A stretch of 15,049 nt of DNA from Duncaniella sp. (GCA_022511285.1 JAFLRW010000023.1:1-15049); one strand, 5' to 3'. Positions 6,017-14,091 are shown, counted from the stretch's first letter. Made by a program: numbers and translations. Notes: generated by a model not told the origin, from the letters alone.

Positions 6017-6586
6017 CTACTTCTGCCCGGGGGCCGCCATTGGCGCGGCATCCCATCGGCTCATATACTGCTCGGCCTTGATGGTCACCTCGTCGACAAC
6101 GTGGTCCTCGTCAACCATGTTCCTATCCTTGTTTATCCTGTAAAGCCGTATCTTAATCGGATAACCGCCGGACGCGATTTCGGACAGCACGTTTTTGCCG
6201 TGGTTTTCGGTGGTCTTATACGCATTTACTATCACAAACTGATTATAGATATCATCGGCAAGAGCTTCAGCCTGTTCGCGCGTCCGGACATTCAACGACT
6301 CTAAACTGTTATCCTTGGCATAGGTGTAAAACAAAATCGCGCTCTTGTCATACGACACCTGGTAACACCTAAGACTGTCGATGCTTTCTAACGAAAACGG
6401 AACATACATATTTGCTTCGCGCATAATGTCGTTCACATGACCTTTGTGCAGTTCCACGTAACGGTCAGAGTCGGCGTTTCGGCTGCTTCTATTGAATTTA
6501 AGAGCAAAATGAACAGTAAAAATGATAAAAATCAACGCCGCGATATTGAGCGGGCTGAAAAAAGCGGGTCTTTCCGTATTGCTCAT
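6017..6586 (-). CDS. Hypothetical single-pass membrane-anchored protein
   Basis: I do not recognise this protein. With the ATG at 6586 it has 189 residues: a short N-terminus, one hydrophobic segment at about 12-29 (LNIAALIFIIFTVHFAL), then a soluble domain of about 155 residues, probably outside the cytoplasm. The soluble part is charged, has conspicuous tyrosines (YQVSYDKSAILFYTYAKD) and ends with a proline/alanine-rich tail. A TTG codon at 6595 would lengthen it by three residues and overlap the upstream stop, but ATG 6586 is the more natural start, leaving a five-base gap. It follows the other membrane protein gene closely and is almost surely cotranscribed with it; the two may act together. 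The hairpin at 5971-6005 ends the unit. Confidence 0.6.
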   Translation of the reverse strand: MSNTERPAFFSPLNIAALIFIIFTVHFALKFNRSSRNADSDRYVELHKGHVNDIMREANMYVPFSLESIDSLRCYQVSYDKSAILFYTYAKDNSLESLNVRTREQAEALADDIYNQFVIVNAYKTTENHGKNVLSEIASGGYPIKIRLYRINKDRNMVDEDHVVDEVTIKAEQYMSRWDAAPMAAPGQK

Positions 6587-6591
6587 AGTCT

Positions 6592-7134
6592 TCAATGAAT
6601 TTTTTCGTAAGTTCCATCAGCACGGCGGCGCAGAGTATTGCCGTCCGTATCAATCTTATAACTACCGGCGGACGTACCGACTATAAAATGATAACCACCT
6701 CTCCCATCCGACACCATAAACTCTTCAGAACTTATGGCCGGGGCGCCCGAACCGGCAAAGCCACCACAGAGCGATATCAACACTCCGACGCCGACCCAAG
6801 CACTCAAGTTGAAAGCAGCTACGACGATCCAGGTTCCTGCAAAGAAAGCCGTCACCCCCACCACTAACGAGAGCAACGTGACCAGAAAGTCCAGGCGAAA
6901 AACTGAAAATATCAAATTCTTTACGGCGCAGACAAACAAAGCCATCGCCACCCCCTCGATGATAACATAAACGAACCAGACCCCGAGGCAGCCCCAGAAA
7001 CTACGGACATTCTCGAACCATGACACCACCAACAGCGTCAACGGGAAGAAAACGCCGATAACGGCCCCTAAACCGACCCCTGCACATATCAACTTAAAGT
7101 TGTCCGGCAATAAAAAATAACCGGCGGTGCCCAC
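6592..7134 (-). CDS. Hypothetical four-helix membrane protein with GTG start
   Basis: Unrecognised protein of 180 residues. About four membrane helices are visible (roughly 15-38, 47-72, 80-106 and 109-126), followed by a soluble tail of about 50 residues containing two glycine/aspartate-rich turns (SDGRGGYHFIVGTSAGSYKI and DTDGNTLRRRADGTYEKI). There is no ATG near the beginning; the best start is GTG at 7134. The reading frame is open for only five codons further upstream and then meets the TAA of the aldo/keto reductase, which is in the same frame. The protein begins within a hydrophobic stretch (with those codons, LLLAAVGTAGYFLLP), so the true N-terminus may have been lost at this junction. 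It is probably transcribed with the reductase and with the downstream membrane-anchored protein. Confidence 0.55.
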   Translation of the reverse strand: MGTAGYFLLPDNFKLICAGVGLGAVIGVFFPLTLLVVSWFENVRSFWGCLGVWFVYVIIEGVAMALFVCAVKNLIFSVFRLDFLVTLLSLVVGVTAFFAGTWIVVAAFNLSAWVGVGVLISLCGGFAGSGAPAISSEEFMVSDGRGGYHFIVGTSAGSYKIDTDGNTLRRRADGTYEKIH

Positions 7135-7149
7135 GGCGGCGAGCAGCAG

Positions 7150-8151
7150 TTACTTGATGAATGGTGGAAGCGGATTAGGCCCTTCGGAGAGAGCTCCTTT
7201 CACCTTGTGAGGCAGATATAACTCGTCGAGATAAGCAACCTCCTCGGCCGTCAGTTCCAGGTCAACAGATTTGATGGCATCTGCAAAGTGATGCGGCTTT
7301 GTGGCGCCTACTATAGGGGCGGCTACGCCTTTGGCAAACTGCCAGGCAAGGGCCACTTCAGTCATAGTAACCCCCAGCTGTCCGGCCACATCAGCTACAC
7401 GCTCAACAATCTTCATATCCTGCTGCATAGTGAAATCATATTTATTGCGTGCCATCTGGTCAGTAGCGCTGCGTGGACTATCGCTGTTCCAGGAAGGACG
7501 GGTCAGGTGGCCGCTTGCAAGCGGAGAGTAGGGGATGAGTGAAACACCCATCTGCTTGCAGACGGGGATTAGGTCGCGCTCGTCTTCGCGGTAGAGCAAA
7601 TTGTAGTGGTTTTGCATCGTTGAGAATGGTGTGAAGCCGTTGCGTTCAGCCACCATTTGCAGATTGTAAAACTGATAGCCATACATAGCCGACGCTCCTA
7701 TGGCTCTCACTTTCCCATCTTTTATGAGGCTGTGGAGGGCAGCCATAGTTTCGTCCATAGGAGTGGAATAGTCGAAACGATGAATCTGATACAGATCAAG
7801 ATAATCTGTCGACAGGCGCCTTAATGTTCCCTCGATTTCGCGCTTTATTGCTTCGGGGCGCAATTTGCCTTGGTTGAAATAGACCTTTGAGGCAATCACA
7901 ACATCGCTGCGCTTTATGCCGAGCTCCCTGATGGCGCGACCGAGAAATTCCTCGCTCGTGCCGTGGGAATAGCAGTTGGCTGTGTCAAAAAAATTCACCC
8001 CATGGTCAAAGGCAAACTTTATCATGTCACGGCTCGTTTCATAATCAAGAGTCCAGCGCAGAAAGTCGTCAGAGGGCACGCCGTATGACATACATCCGAC
8101 ACAAATGCGGGATGCCATTATTCCGCTGTTACCTAATTCAGTGTATTTCAT
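7150..8151 (-). CDS. Aldo/keto reductase
   Basis: The 333-residue protein is a full-length member of the aldo/keto reductase superfamily, a TIM-barrel NADPH-dependent oxidoreductase of the cytoplasm. The catalytic tetrad is visible: D56 and Y61 in FFDTANCYSHG, K89 in VIASKVYF, and H124 in YLDLYQIHRFD. The typical IPYSPLASGHL segment (about 205-215) and the cofactor-binding PIVGATKPHH (about 285-294) are also present. The overall layout resembles the YajO/Tas-like and potassium-channel-beta-like groups, which reduce small carbonyl compounds; the substrate cannot be told. The gene starts 108 bases after the gdhA stop, behind a terminator hairpin, so it probably has its own promoter, although only a loose -7-like TATACTTTTTG is seen there. 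Two membrane protein genes follow immediately. Confidence 0.93.
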   Translation of the reverse strand: MKYTELGNSGIMASRICVGCMSYGVPSDDFLRWTLDYETSRDMIKFAFDHGVNFFDTANCYSHGTSEEFLGRAIRELGIKRSDVVIASKVYFNQGKLRPEAIKREIEGTLRRLSTDYLDLYQIHRFDYSTPMDETMAALHSLIKDGKVRAIGASAMYGYQFYNLQMVAERNGFTPFSTMQNHYNLLYREDERDLIPVCKQMGVSLIPYSPLASGHLTRPSWNSDSPRSATDQMARNKYDFTMQQDMKIVERVADVAGQLGVTMTEVALAWQFAKGVAAPIVGATKPHHFADAIKSVDLELTAEEVAYLDELYLPHKVKGALSEGPNPLPPFIK

Positions 8152-8191
8152 CTGTTGTGTTTAGTCCTGGATGCAAAAAGTATAATTTGAA

Positions 8192-8234
8192 CAAGGGTTT
8201 GCCGTATTATGTTTTTTCTGACGGCAAACCCTTG
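8192..8234 (-). terminator. Terminator of gdhA
   Basis: CAAGGGTTTGCCGT (8192-8205) pairs perfectly over 14 bases with ACGGCAAACCCTTG (8221-8234) around a 15-base loop. It begins about 25 bases beyond the gdhA stop in the minus direction and is followed there by a T-rich stretch (TTCAAATTATACTTTTTG). Confidence 0.8.
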
Positions 8235-8259
8235 CTTAATAGAGTAATGAAAAGTGGAA

Positions 8260-9597
8260 TCAGATGATGCCCTGGCCCATCATAGCGTTGGCCACTTTCA
8301 TAAAGCCTGCTATGTTGGCGCCCTTCATATAGTTGATGTAGCCGTCGGGCTCAGTGCCGTGTGATACGCACTGAGTGTGGATGTTGCGCATAATCTCGTG
8401 GAGGCGGGTGTCCACTTCTTCGGCACTCCACTGGAGATGCTCGGCGTTTTGACTCATTTCGAGGCCGGATGTTGCCACACCTCCGGCATTGACAGCCTTG
8501 CCGGGACCATACGGAATACGGGCGGCAATGAAGGTGTCGATGGCCTCGGGAGTGCATCCCATGTTGGAGACTTCGGCCACGAGGAGAGTGCCGTTTTCAA
8601 CGATTGAGCGAGCGTCGTCACCATCCACTTCATTTTGGGTGGCGCAAGGGAGTGCTATGTCAACTTTCTGTTCCCAGGGTTTGCGGCCGGGATAGAAGGT
8701 GGCTTCGGGGTATTGCTCGGCATAGGGGGCTACGATGTCCTCGCCGGTGGCTCGGAGATAGAGCATATAGTCAATCTTCTCGCCCGAAATGCCGGTGGGG
8801 TCGTAGATGTATCCGTCGGGTCCTGAGATGGTGACCACCTTGGCTCCAAGCTCAGTGGCTTTGAGGGCGGCGCCCCAGGCCACGTTGCCGAAGCCGGAGA
8901 TGCCTACAGTTTTACCCTTGATTTCCTGCCCGAGTTCGGCAAGCATACACTGCACAAAGTAGAGGGCGCCAAAGCCGGTGGCCTCCGGACGAATCTTAGA
9001 GCCTCCGAAGTCAAGCCCTTTGCCGGTAAAGGTGCCGGTGCACTCGTTGACGAGCTTTTTGTACATTCCATACATATAACCCACTTCTCTGCCGCCTACG
9101 CCGATGTCGCCTGCGGGCACATCGCGATCAGGACCAAGGTTTTTCCAGAGGCCGAGAATGAAGGCCTGGCAGAAACGCATAATCTCGGCATCGCTCTTGC
9201 CGCGCGGCGAGAAGTCGCTGCCTCCTTTTGCGCCACCCATTGGCAGGGTGGTAAGAGCATTCTTAAATGTCTGCTCAAAGCCGAGGAATTTGAGAATTGA
9301 GAGGTTGACTGATGCGTGGAAACGGATGCCGCCTTTGTAAGGACCAATAGCATTGTTAAACTGCACGCGATATCCTATATTGTTTTGCACTTCGCCGCGG
9401 TCGTCCACCCAAGTGACACGGAATGTCACTATGCGGTCAGGTTCGACCATACGCTCGATTATTTTAGCTTTCTCAAACTCGGGATGAGCATTGTAGACCT
9501 CCTCTACGCTGAGCAGCACCTCCTTGACAGCCTGCAAATACTCGTTTTCGCCCGGATGCTTAGCTTCGAGGGCACTGAGAAGTTTGTTGATATCCAT
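8260..9597 (-). CDS. gdhA: NADP-type glutamate dehydrogenase
   Basis: Catalyses reversible reductive amination of 2-oxoglutarate to glutamate, the main low-affinity route of ammonia assimilation, as a cytoplasmic hexamer. I place the start at the internal ATG 9597, giving 445 residues beginning MDINKLLSALEAKHPGENEY, which matches the usual family start and length; the frame is open to 9636 but the extra 13 residues (MTSIFPNHLKLIV) do not look like the family. Key residues: K88 in GPYKGG and K112 (substrate binding), the catalytic K124 in MGGAKGGSDFSP, and D164 in PAGDIG; the nucleotide-binding loop is SGFGNVAWG (about 234-242). The gene has its own promoter and a strong terminator, so it appears monocistronic. 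The length and the GGAKGGSDF context favour the NADP(H) biosynthetic type, though cofactor choice is not proven by sequence. Confidence 0.95.
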   Translation of the reverse strand: MDINKLLSALEAKHPGENEYLQAVKEVLLSVEEVYNAHPEFEKAKIIERMVEPDRIVTFRVTWVDDRGEVQNNIGYRVQFNNAIGPYKGGIRFHASVNLSILKFLGFEQTFKNALTTLPMGGAKGGSDFSPRGKSDAEIMRFCQAFILGLWKNLGPDRDVPAGDIGVGGREVGYMYGMYKKLVNECTGTFTGKGLDFGGSKIRPEATGFGALYFVQCMLAELGQEIKGKTVGISGFGNVAWGAALKATELGAKVVTISGPDGYIYDPTGISGEKIDYMLYLRATGEDIVAPYAEQYPEATFYPGRKPWEQKVDIALPCATQNEVDGDDARSIVENGTLLVAEVSNMGCTPEAIDTFIAARIPYGPGKAVNAGGVATSGLEMSQNAEHLQWSAEEVDTRLHEIMRNIHTQCVSHGTEPDGYINYMKGANIAGFMKVANAMMGQGII

Positions 9598-9673
9598 AAC
9601 GATAAGTTTTAGATGGTTGGGAAAGATTGAGGTCATAAGAGCAAGGCCTGCGCCATACAGATTATGACACTTG

Positions 9674-9704
9674 CAAAAATACAGAATTCTTTGACAAACT
9701 CAAA
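9674..9704 (-). promoter_or_regulatory. Promoter of gdhA
   Basis: On the minus strand TTTG (9701-9704) is followed after 19 bases by TATTTTTG (9674-9681), a good Bacteroidetes -33/-7 pair. Transcription would start near 9667, about 70 bases before the preferred gdhA ATG at 9597. Confidence 0.75.
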
Positions 9705-9751
9705 TAGGAAAAATGTGTTTTACGGCATAAATCGGCCTGCCGACAGCGGAA

Positions 9752-10966
9752 TTAATCGTTCATGTGGAGAGAGTGACCCATACGCTCCTGTTTGGTGAGC
9801 ATATAACGGCGGTTGTAAGGATTAGGCGCAATTTCGATGGGAACGTTCTCAATCACTTGCAATCCGAAACCCTCAAGGCCGCGGCGCTTGACGGGGTTGT
9901 TAGTAATCAGACGCATTTTTTCTACGCCGATTTTGCGCAGGATTTGTGCGCCCACTCCGTAGTCACGTTCGTCGGCTTTGTGGCCAAGGTGGAGGTTGGC
10001 GTCGACAGTATCGAGCCCTTCTTCTTGGAGTTTATAGGCTTTGATTTTTTCCATCAGACCAATCCCGCGCCCCTCCTGGCTTAGGTATAAGACTACGCCG
10101 CGCCCCTCCTGGTCAATCATCTGCATAGCCTTATGGAGTTGGTCGCCGCAATCACAACGTTTTGATGCGAATATGTCGCCGGTGGCACAAGAGGAGTGGA
10201 CTCGGACTAACACAGGACTATTGTCGGATATGTCGCCTTTGATGAGTGCAATATGTTCGAGGCCATTGCTTTTCTGACGGAAGGGGATAAGGCGGAAGTG
10301 GCCATAGGCAGTGGGCATATCTACCTCTACACCTTGCTCCACGAGGCTCTCTGTGGCCAGACGATAGGCTATCAGGTCGCGGATGGATATGAGTTTGAGA
10401 CCCCACTCATCGGCCTTGGATCTGAGCTGAGGGAGGCGGGCCATAGTGCCGTCCGGGTTAAGAATTTCGATAAGGGCTGCTGCGGGGTTCAGTCCGGCCA
10501 GACGAGCCAGGTCGATGGCCGCTTCAGTGTGGCCTGCTCGGCGAAGCACGCCTGCATCCTGAGCATAAAGGGGATGAACGTGGCCCGGGCGTCCGAAATC
10601 CTCCGGCGAGCGCGAGGGATCGGCCAGAGCGTTGATGGTGGCCGCGCGGTCGTGGGTCGAGACTCCGGTGGTGCAGCCGGGGAGGAGGTCGACGGTGACG
10701 GTGAACGGAGTGCCGAGCATTGAGGTGTTGTCAGCCACCTGATTGGTGAGGCGCAGGCGCCGGCAGTCAGTGATGGTGAGCGGTGCACACAGCTCGCCGC
10801 GAGCATTCGTAATCATAAAGTTAACGTGCTCGGGGGTCACCTTCTCGGCCGCAATTATGAGGTCGCCCTCGTTTTCGCGGTCCTCATCATCGACTACTAC
10901 AACGAACTTTCCGTTGCGGAAATCTTCAATAGCCTCGGCTATGGGGTCAAGCTTTATATTATCCAT
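9752..10966 (-). CDS. ribBA: Bifunctional DHBP synthase / GTP cyclohydrolase II (riboflavin synthesis)
   Basis: The 404-residue fusion supplies both precursors of riboflavin. The N-terminal RibB half (about 6-205) makes 3,4-dihydroxy-2-butanone 4-phosphate from ribulose 5-phosphate; its acidic metal site is seen in DDEDRENEGD (26-35), with GRPGHVHPLYA (125-135) and GHTEAA (145-150). The C-terminal RibA half (about 208-398) opens the ring of GTP; its zinc cysteines are C260, C271 and C273 (SSCATGD and KRCDCGD), with EGRGIGL (298-304) and ITNNPVKRRGLEGFG (354-368). Both halves look intact and the length is normal for the fusion. Its start overlaps the end of the lptF/lptG-like gene by eight bases, so it is translated from the same mRNA. 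I see no FMN-riboswitch-like leader, and there is no room for one. The gap to gdhA holds only a small GC hairpin (about 9732-9743). Confidence 0.95.
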   Translation of the reverse strand: MDNIKLDPIAEAIEDFRNGKFVVVVDDEDRENEGDLIIAAEKVTPEHVNFMITNARGELCAPLTITDCRRLRLTNQVADNTSMLGTPFTVTVDLLPGCTTGVSTHDRAATINALADPSRSPEDFGRPGHVHPLYAQDAGVLRRAGHTEAAIDLARLAGLNPAAALIEILNPDGTMARLPQLRSKADEWGLKLISIRDLIAYRLATESLVEQGVEVDMPTAYGHFRLIPFRQKSNGLEHIALIKGDISDNSPVLVRVHSSCATGDIFASKRCDCGDQLHKAMQMIDQEGRGVVLYLSQEGRGIGLMEKIKAYKLQEEGLDTVDANLHLGHKADERDYGVGAQILRKIGVEKMRLITNNPVKRRGLEGFGLQVIENVPIEIAPNPYNRRYMLTKQERMGHSLHMND

Positions 10967-12893
10967 TTTGAGCGTTATTGTTTTCGGGGTTGAAGAGTGA
11001 GATAAGTCGTGCAGCCACGATGCCGACGGATGTCAGGGAGTTGCGCAACAGGCGCTGTTCATACCTGCCGTATAGCCACAGAGGCACACCGATAGGGAAT
11101 AGGGCAATCAAGGCCAAAGATATGCGCCGGTCACGGCAAGGGCGTATAATCCAGAGTGAACGGAGCACGGGGAGCTCCGTCAAGGTGTTGATAACAATCT
11201 TTGACCGCGAATTGGAGAGGTGTTCCACAAGTTGCTCCATATCCTCCCGCAGGGCATTGAGGGCAGAGCGGTCAAATCCGCGGAGCCAATAGTCAATGTA
11301 GGACTGTCGGGGGGGATTGGTGTCAAGGAAGCCTTGGACGCTGTGGCAGAGCTCTCCGAGTCGAGCTACGGCTAAGGTGGAATCCACCTCCTCCATCACC
11401 ACCTCTTTGAGCTCAAGGTGACGCACCTCGTTGACTCCGAAGAAACGGCGGAAGTAGTTGAGATATACGTCCTTGTTGAATACATCGGAGTCGTTGACCG
11501 CTTTGTATGTGAAGAAGATGCCGAGCGGCAGCAAGACAGCGGCGCTTAGCCACATTCCTTGCCACACGGGTAGCTTGCCGTCGCGCGCCATCTTATAGCC
11601 CATATTGTCAATGATATAGTAGAAGATGAAGAGAATCACGGAGATGACGAGGGGCGTGCCGAGTCCACCCTTGCGTATGATGGCGCCGAGCGGAGCGCCG
11701 ATGAAGAAGAAGATGATGCAGGCAAAGGAGAGAGTGAATTTCTTTTGTAGCTCAATGGCGTGGCGACGCACAGTCTTGAGTTGGTCAGCCATCTGCAACG
11801 CTCGGAATTCATATTCCGAGCGAGCCCTTTCGGCTTTGGTTAAGGCTTGATTGAGATTGCGCAGTTCTGTGCCGGATGATGCTCCGCGGAACACGGAATC
11901 TATATTTATATGTCGCTTCACTTCAACGTCGGGGTGGAGCTGCATCACAGGCTCGCTGTCAGGCGAGGGGCGCACAGCAATGTATGGCTCGGTGCTGAGT
12001 ATGCGCTGAGTGCGCAGGTTTTTGCCGTAGACCATAGCCATAGAGTCGGTGATAGCCCCTACGGAGTCAATGGTGGCTTGCAGTTCGGCCATATTTTTCC
12101 CGACGTATTGGCTTCGGATTCCCTCTTCGTCCATACGGTTGAAGTTGGCGTCAAACTTTACGAGAATCTCTTTGGTGGAGAATGATTCCCGACGGTAGGG
12201 CACATTCTTCATGCCGGTGGCAACATCCTTGAGGTTCTCGAATGATTCGCCGTCCCACAGCTGCAGGAAAAGGCGAGTCTTGTCAGGTGTGATGGCCATC
12301 TTGCCTGAGTCGGCAAGAATTATTGATGAGTTCTCAAATCCGCGTGACACATCATAAATCATCATATCGTAGAGCATTCCGGAGTCGCGGTTTTTTGACT
12401 CTACGAAAAGGTTGTAGCCGGGAATCTGGTCGTAGAACACCCCTTCAGGAATTTCGAGTTCCGGGGATTTTTGGCGGACGGAATAGAGCAGAGTCCACAT
12501 CTTGGTCTGCGCAATGGGGAGCATATTGTTCTGGAAAAAGAACGCTCCGACGGCAATGAATACCATCAAAATAATCAGCGGAGCCATAGTGCGAATCAGG
12601 GATATCCCCGAAGCCTTCATTGCTGTCAGCTCAAAATTCTCACCAAGATTTCCGAAAATCATCAGCGATGCGAGCAAAATGGCCAGCGGAAGCGCCATCG
12701 GCACCATAGTCATCGCTGCGTAGAAAAAAAGTTCGCCCAACACATCAATCCCCAGGCCTTTCCCCACCATATCATCAATATATCGCCAGAGGAACTGCAT
12801 CAGCACTATGAAAAGGCAGATGCAGAACGTCATCACGAACAGAGGCAGGAAGCTCTGCAGGATGAATGTGTCAATGCGCTTGATGCGAATCAC
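10959..12893 (-). CDS. LptF/LptG-family lipopolysaccharide export permease
   Basis: Inner-membrane part of the LptB2FG transporter that pulls lipopolysaccharide out of the membrane into the Lpt bridge. Layout of the 644 residues: membrane segments at about 13-35, 56-80 and 101-121, a periplasmic beta-jellyroll-type region from about 122 to 380, and three more segments at about 387-407, 412-432 and 446-464. The conserved ELQKKFTLSF...IGAPLGAIIRKGG (381-410) marks the family. It is much longer than the roughly 360-residue proteobacterial proteins: there is an insertion near 255-345 and a tail of about 180 residues (465-644), with a further hydrophobic segment near 590-608. Long forms of this kind occur in Bacteroidetes. 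F and G cannot be told apart here. It lies downstream of bamA and two skp genes, fitting an envelope-assembly cluster, and overlaps ribBA. Confidence 0.9.
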   Translation of the reverse strand: MIRIKRIDTFILQSFLPLFVMTFCICLFIVLMQFLWRYIDDMVGKGLGIDVLGELFFYAAMTMVPMALPLAILLASLMIFGNLGENFELTAMKASGISLIRTMAPLIILMVFIAVGAFFFQNNMLPIAQTKMWTLLYSVRQKSPELEIPEGVFYDQIPGYNLFVESKNRDSGMLYDMMIYDVSRGFENSSIILADSGKMAITPDKTRLFLQLWDGESFENLKDVATGMKNVPYRRESFSTKEILVKFDANFNRMDEEGIRSQYVGKNMAELQATIDSVGAITDSMAMVYGKNLRTQRILSTEPYIAVRPSPDSEPVMQLHPDVEVKRHINIDSVFRGASSGTELRNLNQALTKAERARSEYEFRALQMADQLKTVRRHAIELQKKFTLSFACIIFFFIGAPLGAIIRKGGLGTPLVISVILFIFYYIIDNMGYKMARDGKLPVWQGMWLSAAVLLPLGIFFTYKAVNDSDVFNKDVYLNYFRRFFGVNEVRHLELKEVVMEEVDSTLAVARLGELCHSVQGFLDTNPPRQSYIDYWLRGFDRSALNALREDMEQLVEHLSNSRSKIVINTLTELPVLRSLWIIRPCRDRRISLALIALFPIGVPLWLYGRYEQRLLRNSLTSVGIVAARLISLFNPENNNAQNG

Positions 12894-12912
12894 GGGCGAT
12901 GAGGTCTGGATA

Positions 12913-12946
12913 AAAGGCGCTCAGCCTGAGCAGACTGAACGCCTTT
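12913..12946 (-). terminator. Hairpin between skp and the LptF/LptG gene (terminator or attenuator)
   Basis: Read on the minus strand, AAAGGCGTTCAG pairs with CTGAGCGCCTTT (12 pairs, one G-T) around a 10-base loop, followed by TTTTA. It looks like a factor-independent terminator for the skp genes. Only 19 bases separate it from the LptF/LptG start, too few for a separate promoter, so transcription of that gene probably depends on read-through. Confidence 0.7.
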
Positions 12947-12983
12947 GTCTTCTTTTTCTGAATAAAGGGTATTCGTGGAGAGA

Positions 12984-13475
12984 TTATTTTGCAAGGCGAG
13001 CCTTTACACTCTCAGTGATGTCGGTGACGTCAGCGCCAACATAGAGGGGCACACCGTCCTCGAATACGAATGTATAGCCACCTTCGGAGCCAACTGACTG
13101 AACGGCCTTCAACACCTTCTCCTGGATGGGCGCGAGCAGTTGCTGCTGCTGGCGCTGAATATCCTGAGCGGCGGTCTGCTGGAATTGCTGCATCTTGGTG
13201 TCAAGCTCCTGGAGCTCTTTGGTGCGCAGTTCCTTGATGGTCTCGGTGGTGTTGGCGTCAAGCGCCTGGAATTCTTCAAACTTTTTGCCAAACTCTTCGC
13301 GGAGCTTATCAAATGTCTCCTGATATTGCTTAGCTACGGTTTCGAGCTTCTCTTGAGCTTCCTTATATTCAGGGAGGCTCTCAACGAGGCCCTGAGTGTT
13401 GATGACAGCAAACTTCTGAGCGAAGAGAGTCATAGGGAAGGCAATCATTATTGCCAGAAGGATTCTTTTAAACAT
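12984..13475 (-). CDS. OmpH/Skp-like periplasmic chaperone (second copy in the operon)
   Basis: The 163-residue protein has a signal peptide (MFKRILLAIMIAFPMTLFA, cleavage before QKF) and then the OmpH/Skp layout: a short beta strand (KFAVINTQGLVESLPEY), two long alpha-helical coiled-coil arms rich in E, K and Q (about 36-125, including IQRQQQQLLAPIQEKV), and a closing strand (GYTFVFEDG). Skp trimers hold unfolded outer membrane proteins in the periplasm and deliver them to the BAM complex. It follows bamA and a first skp-like gene. A -7 box lies upstream at 13562-13569, so it may also be transcribed on its own. A small hairpin GGCCAT-ACTGAG-ATGGCC (13525-13542) lies in the leader. Confidence 0.9.
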   Translation of the reverse strand: MFKRILLAIMIAFPMTLFAQKFAVINTQGLVESLPEYKEAQEKLETVAKQYQETFDKLREEFGKKFEEFQALDANTTETIKELRTKELQELDTKMQQFQQTAAQDIQRQQQQLLAPIQEKVLKAVQSVGSEGGYTFVFEDGVPLYVGADVTDITESVKARLAK

Positions 13476-13561
13476 TGTATTTCAGATAGATTTTTGAGTT
13501 ATTATGTTCAGAGAGCGTCGGATTGGCCATACTGAGATGGCCCTGTGCCGCAACGCAACTG

Positions 13562-13569
13562 CAAAGATA
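13562..13569 (-). promoter_or_regulatory. Possible -7 box for the second skp gene
   Basis: The minus strand reads TATCTTTG, a full match to TAnnTTTG, seven bases beyond the stop of the first skp gene and about 87 bases before the ATG of the second. No TTG sits at the expected -33 distance, so promoter activity is uncertain. Confidence 0.4.
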
Positions 13570-13575
13570 GTCAAA

Positions 13576-14091
13576 TTATTTGGAAAAACCTAACTTTTCA
13601 AGCACCTCGTTGGAGACATCTATGCGCGGGGATGCAAAAATGATGTCGGCAGAGGAAGCCCGGTCAAAGATACACTGGTAGCCACGCTCTTCGCAGACTT
13701 TTTTGACAGCATTGTAGACATCCTCTTGAATAGGCTTCATCAGCGACTGGCGTTTCTTATATAGCTCACCCTCCGGGCCGAAGTATTTCTGACGGAGCTC
13801 AGCGGCACTCTTTTCTTTGGCCACAATCTCCTCCTCTTTTTTCTTCTTTTGGTCGTCAGTGAGGAACACCATTTCATTTTGATAGTTCTTGTATAGGGTC
13901 TCGGCCTCTTTGGCCACTCCCTCCACCTCCTTTTGCCAGCGGAGCGAGAGCTGATTTAGCTGCTCGTTGGCCATTTCATAGTTCGGGATTGACTGTAGAA
14001 TATAGTCCATATCCACGAGAGCAAACTTTTGAGCCGAAACTCCGGCCCAGGAGCCGAGGGCAATTAAGAGAGCTATTACTATCCGTTTCAT
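13576..14091 (-). CDS. OmpH/Skp-like periplasmic chaperone (first copy in the operon)
   Basis: I choose the ATG at 14091, giving 171 residues beginning MKRIVIALLIALGSWAGVSA, a good signal peptide cut before QKF; the open frame up to 14124 would add 11 residues (MYHSNTISTEI) in front of it and spoil the signal. The mature part has the Skp pattern: KFALVDMDYILQSIPNYEMA, a long charged helical hairpin (about 40-130, with QKKKKEEEIVAKEK at 81-94), and a final strand GYQCIFDRAS. It should bind nascent outer membrane proteins in the periplasm. It begins about 80 bases after the bamA stop, with no clear promoter between, so it is probably cotranscribed with bamA. The two tandem Skp proteins share layout but differ clearly in sequence, so they are not a recent duplication. 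Confidence 0.9.
   Translation of the reverse strand: MKRIVIALLIALGSWAGVSAQKFALVDMDYILQSIPNYEMANEQLNQLSLRWQKEVEGVAKEAETLYKNYQNEMVFLTDDQKKKKEEEIVAKEKSAAELRQKYFGPEGELYKKRQSLMKPIQEDVYNAVKKVCEERGYQCIFDRASSADIIFASPRIDVSNEVLEKLGFSK

Noticed and set aside
8085..8267. 60-residue plus-strand frame spanning the reductase start and gdhA terminator
   Set aside because: It runs through the terminator hairpin and shows no coding features.
9598..9636. Longer N-terminus for gdhA (ATG at 9636)
   Set aside because: The added 13 residues do not fit the family start, whereas MDINKLLSALEAKHPGENEY does.
10253..10723. 156-residue plus-strand frame inside ribBA
   Set aside because: Antisense to an intact, fully conserved gene; no domain or promoter.
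12471..12902. 143-residue plus-strand frame antisense to the LptF/LptG gene
   Set aside because: Composition is that of an antisense frame (many H, Q, R) and the opposite strand codes clear membrane helices.
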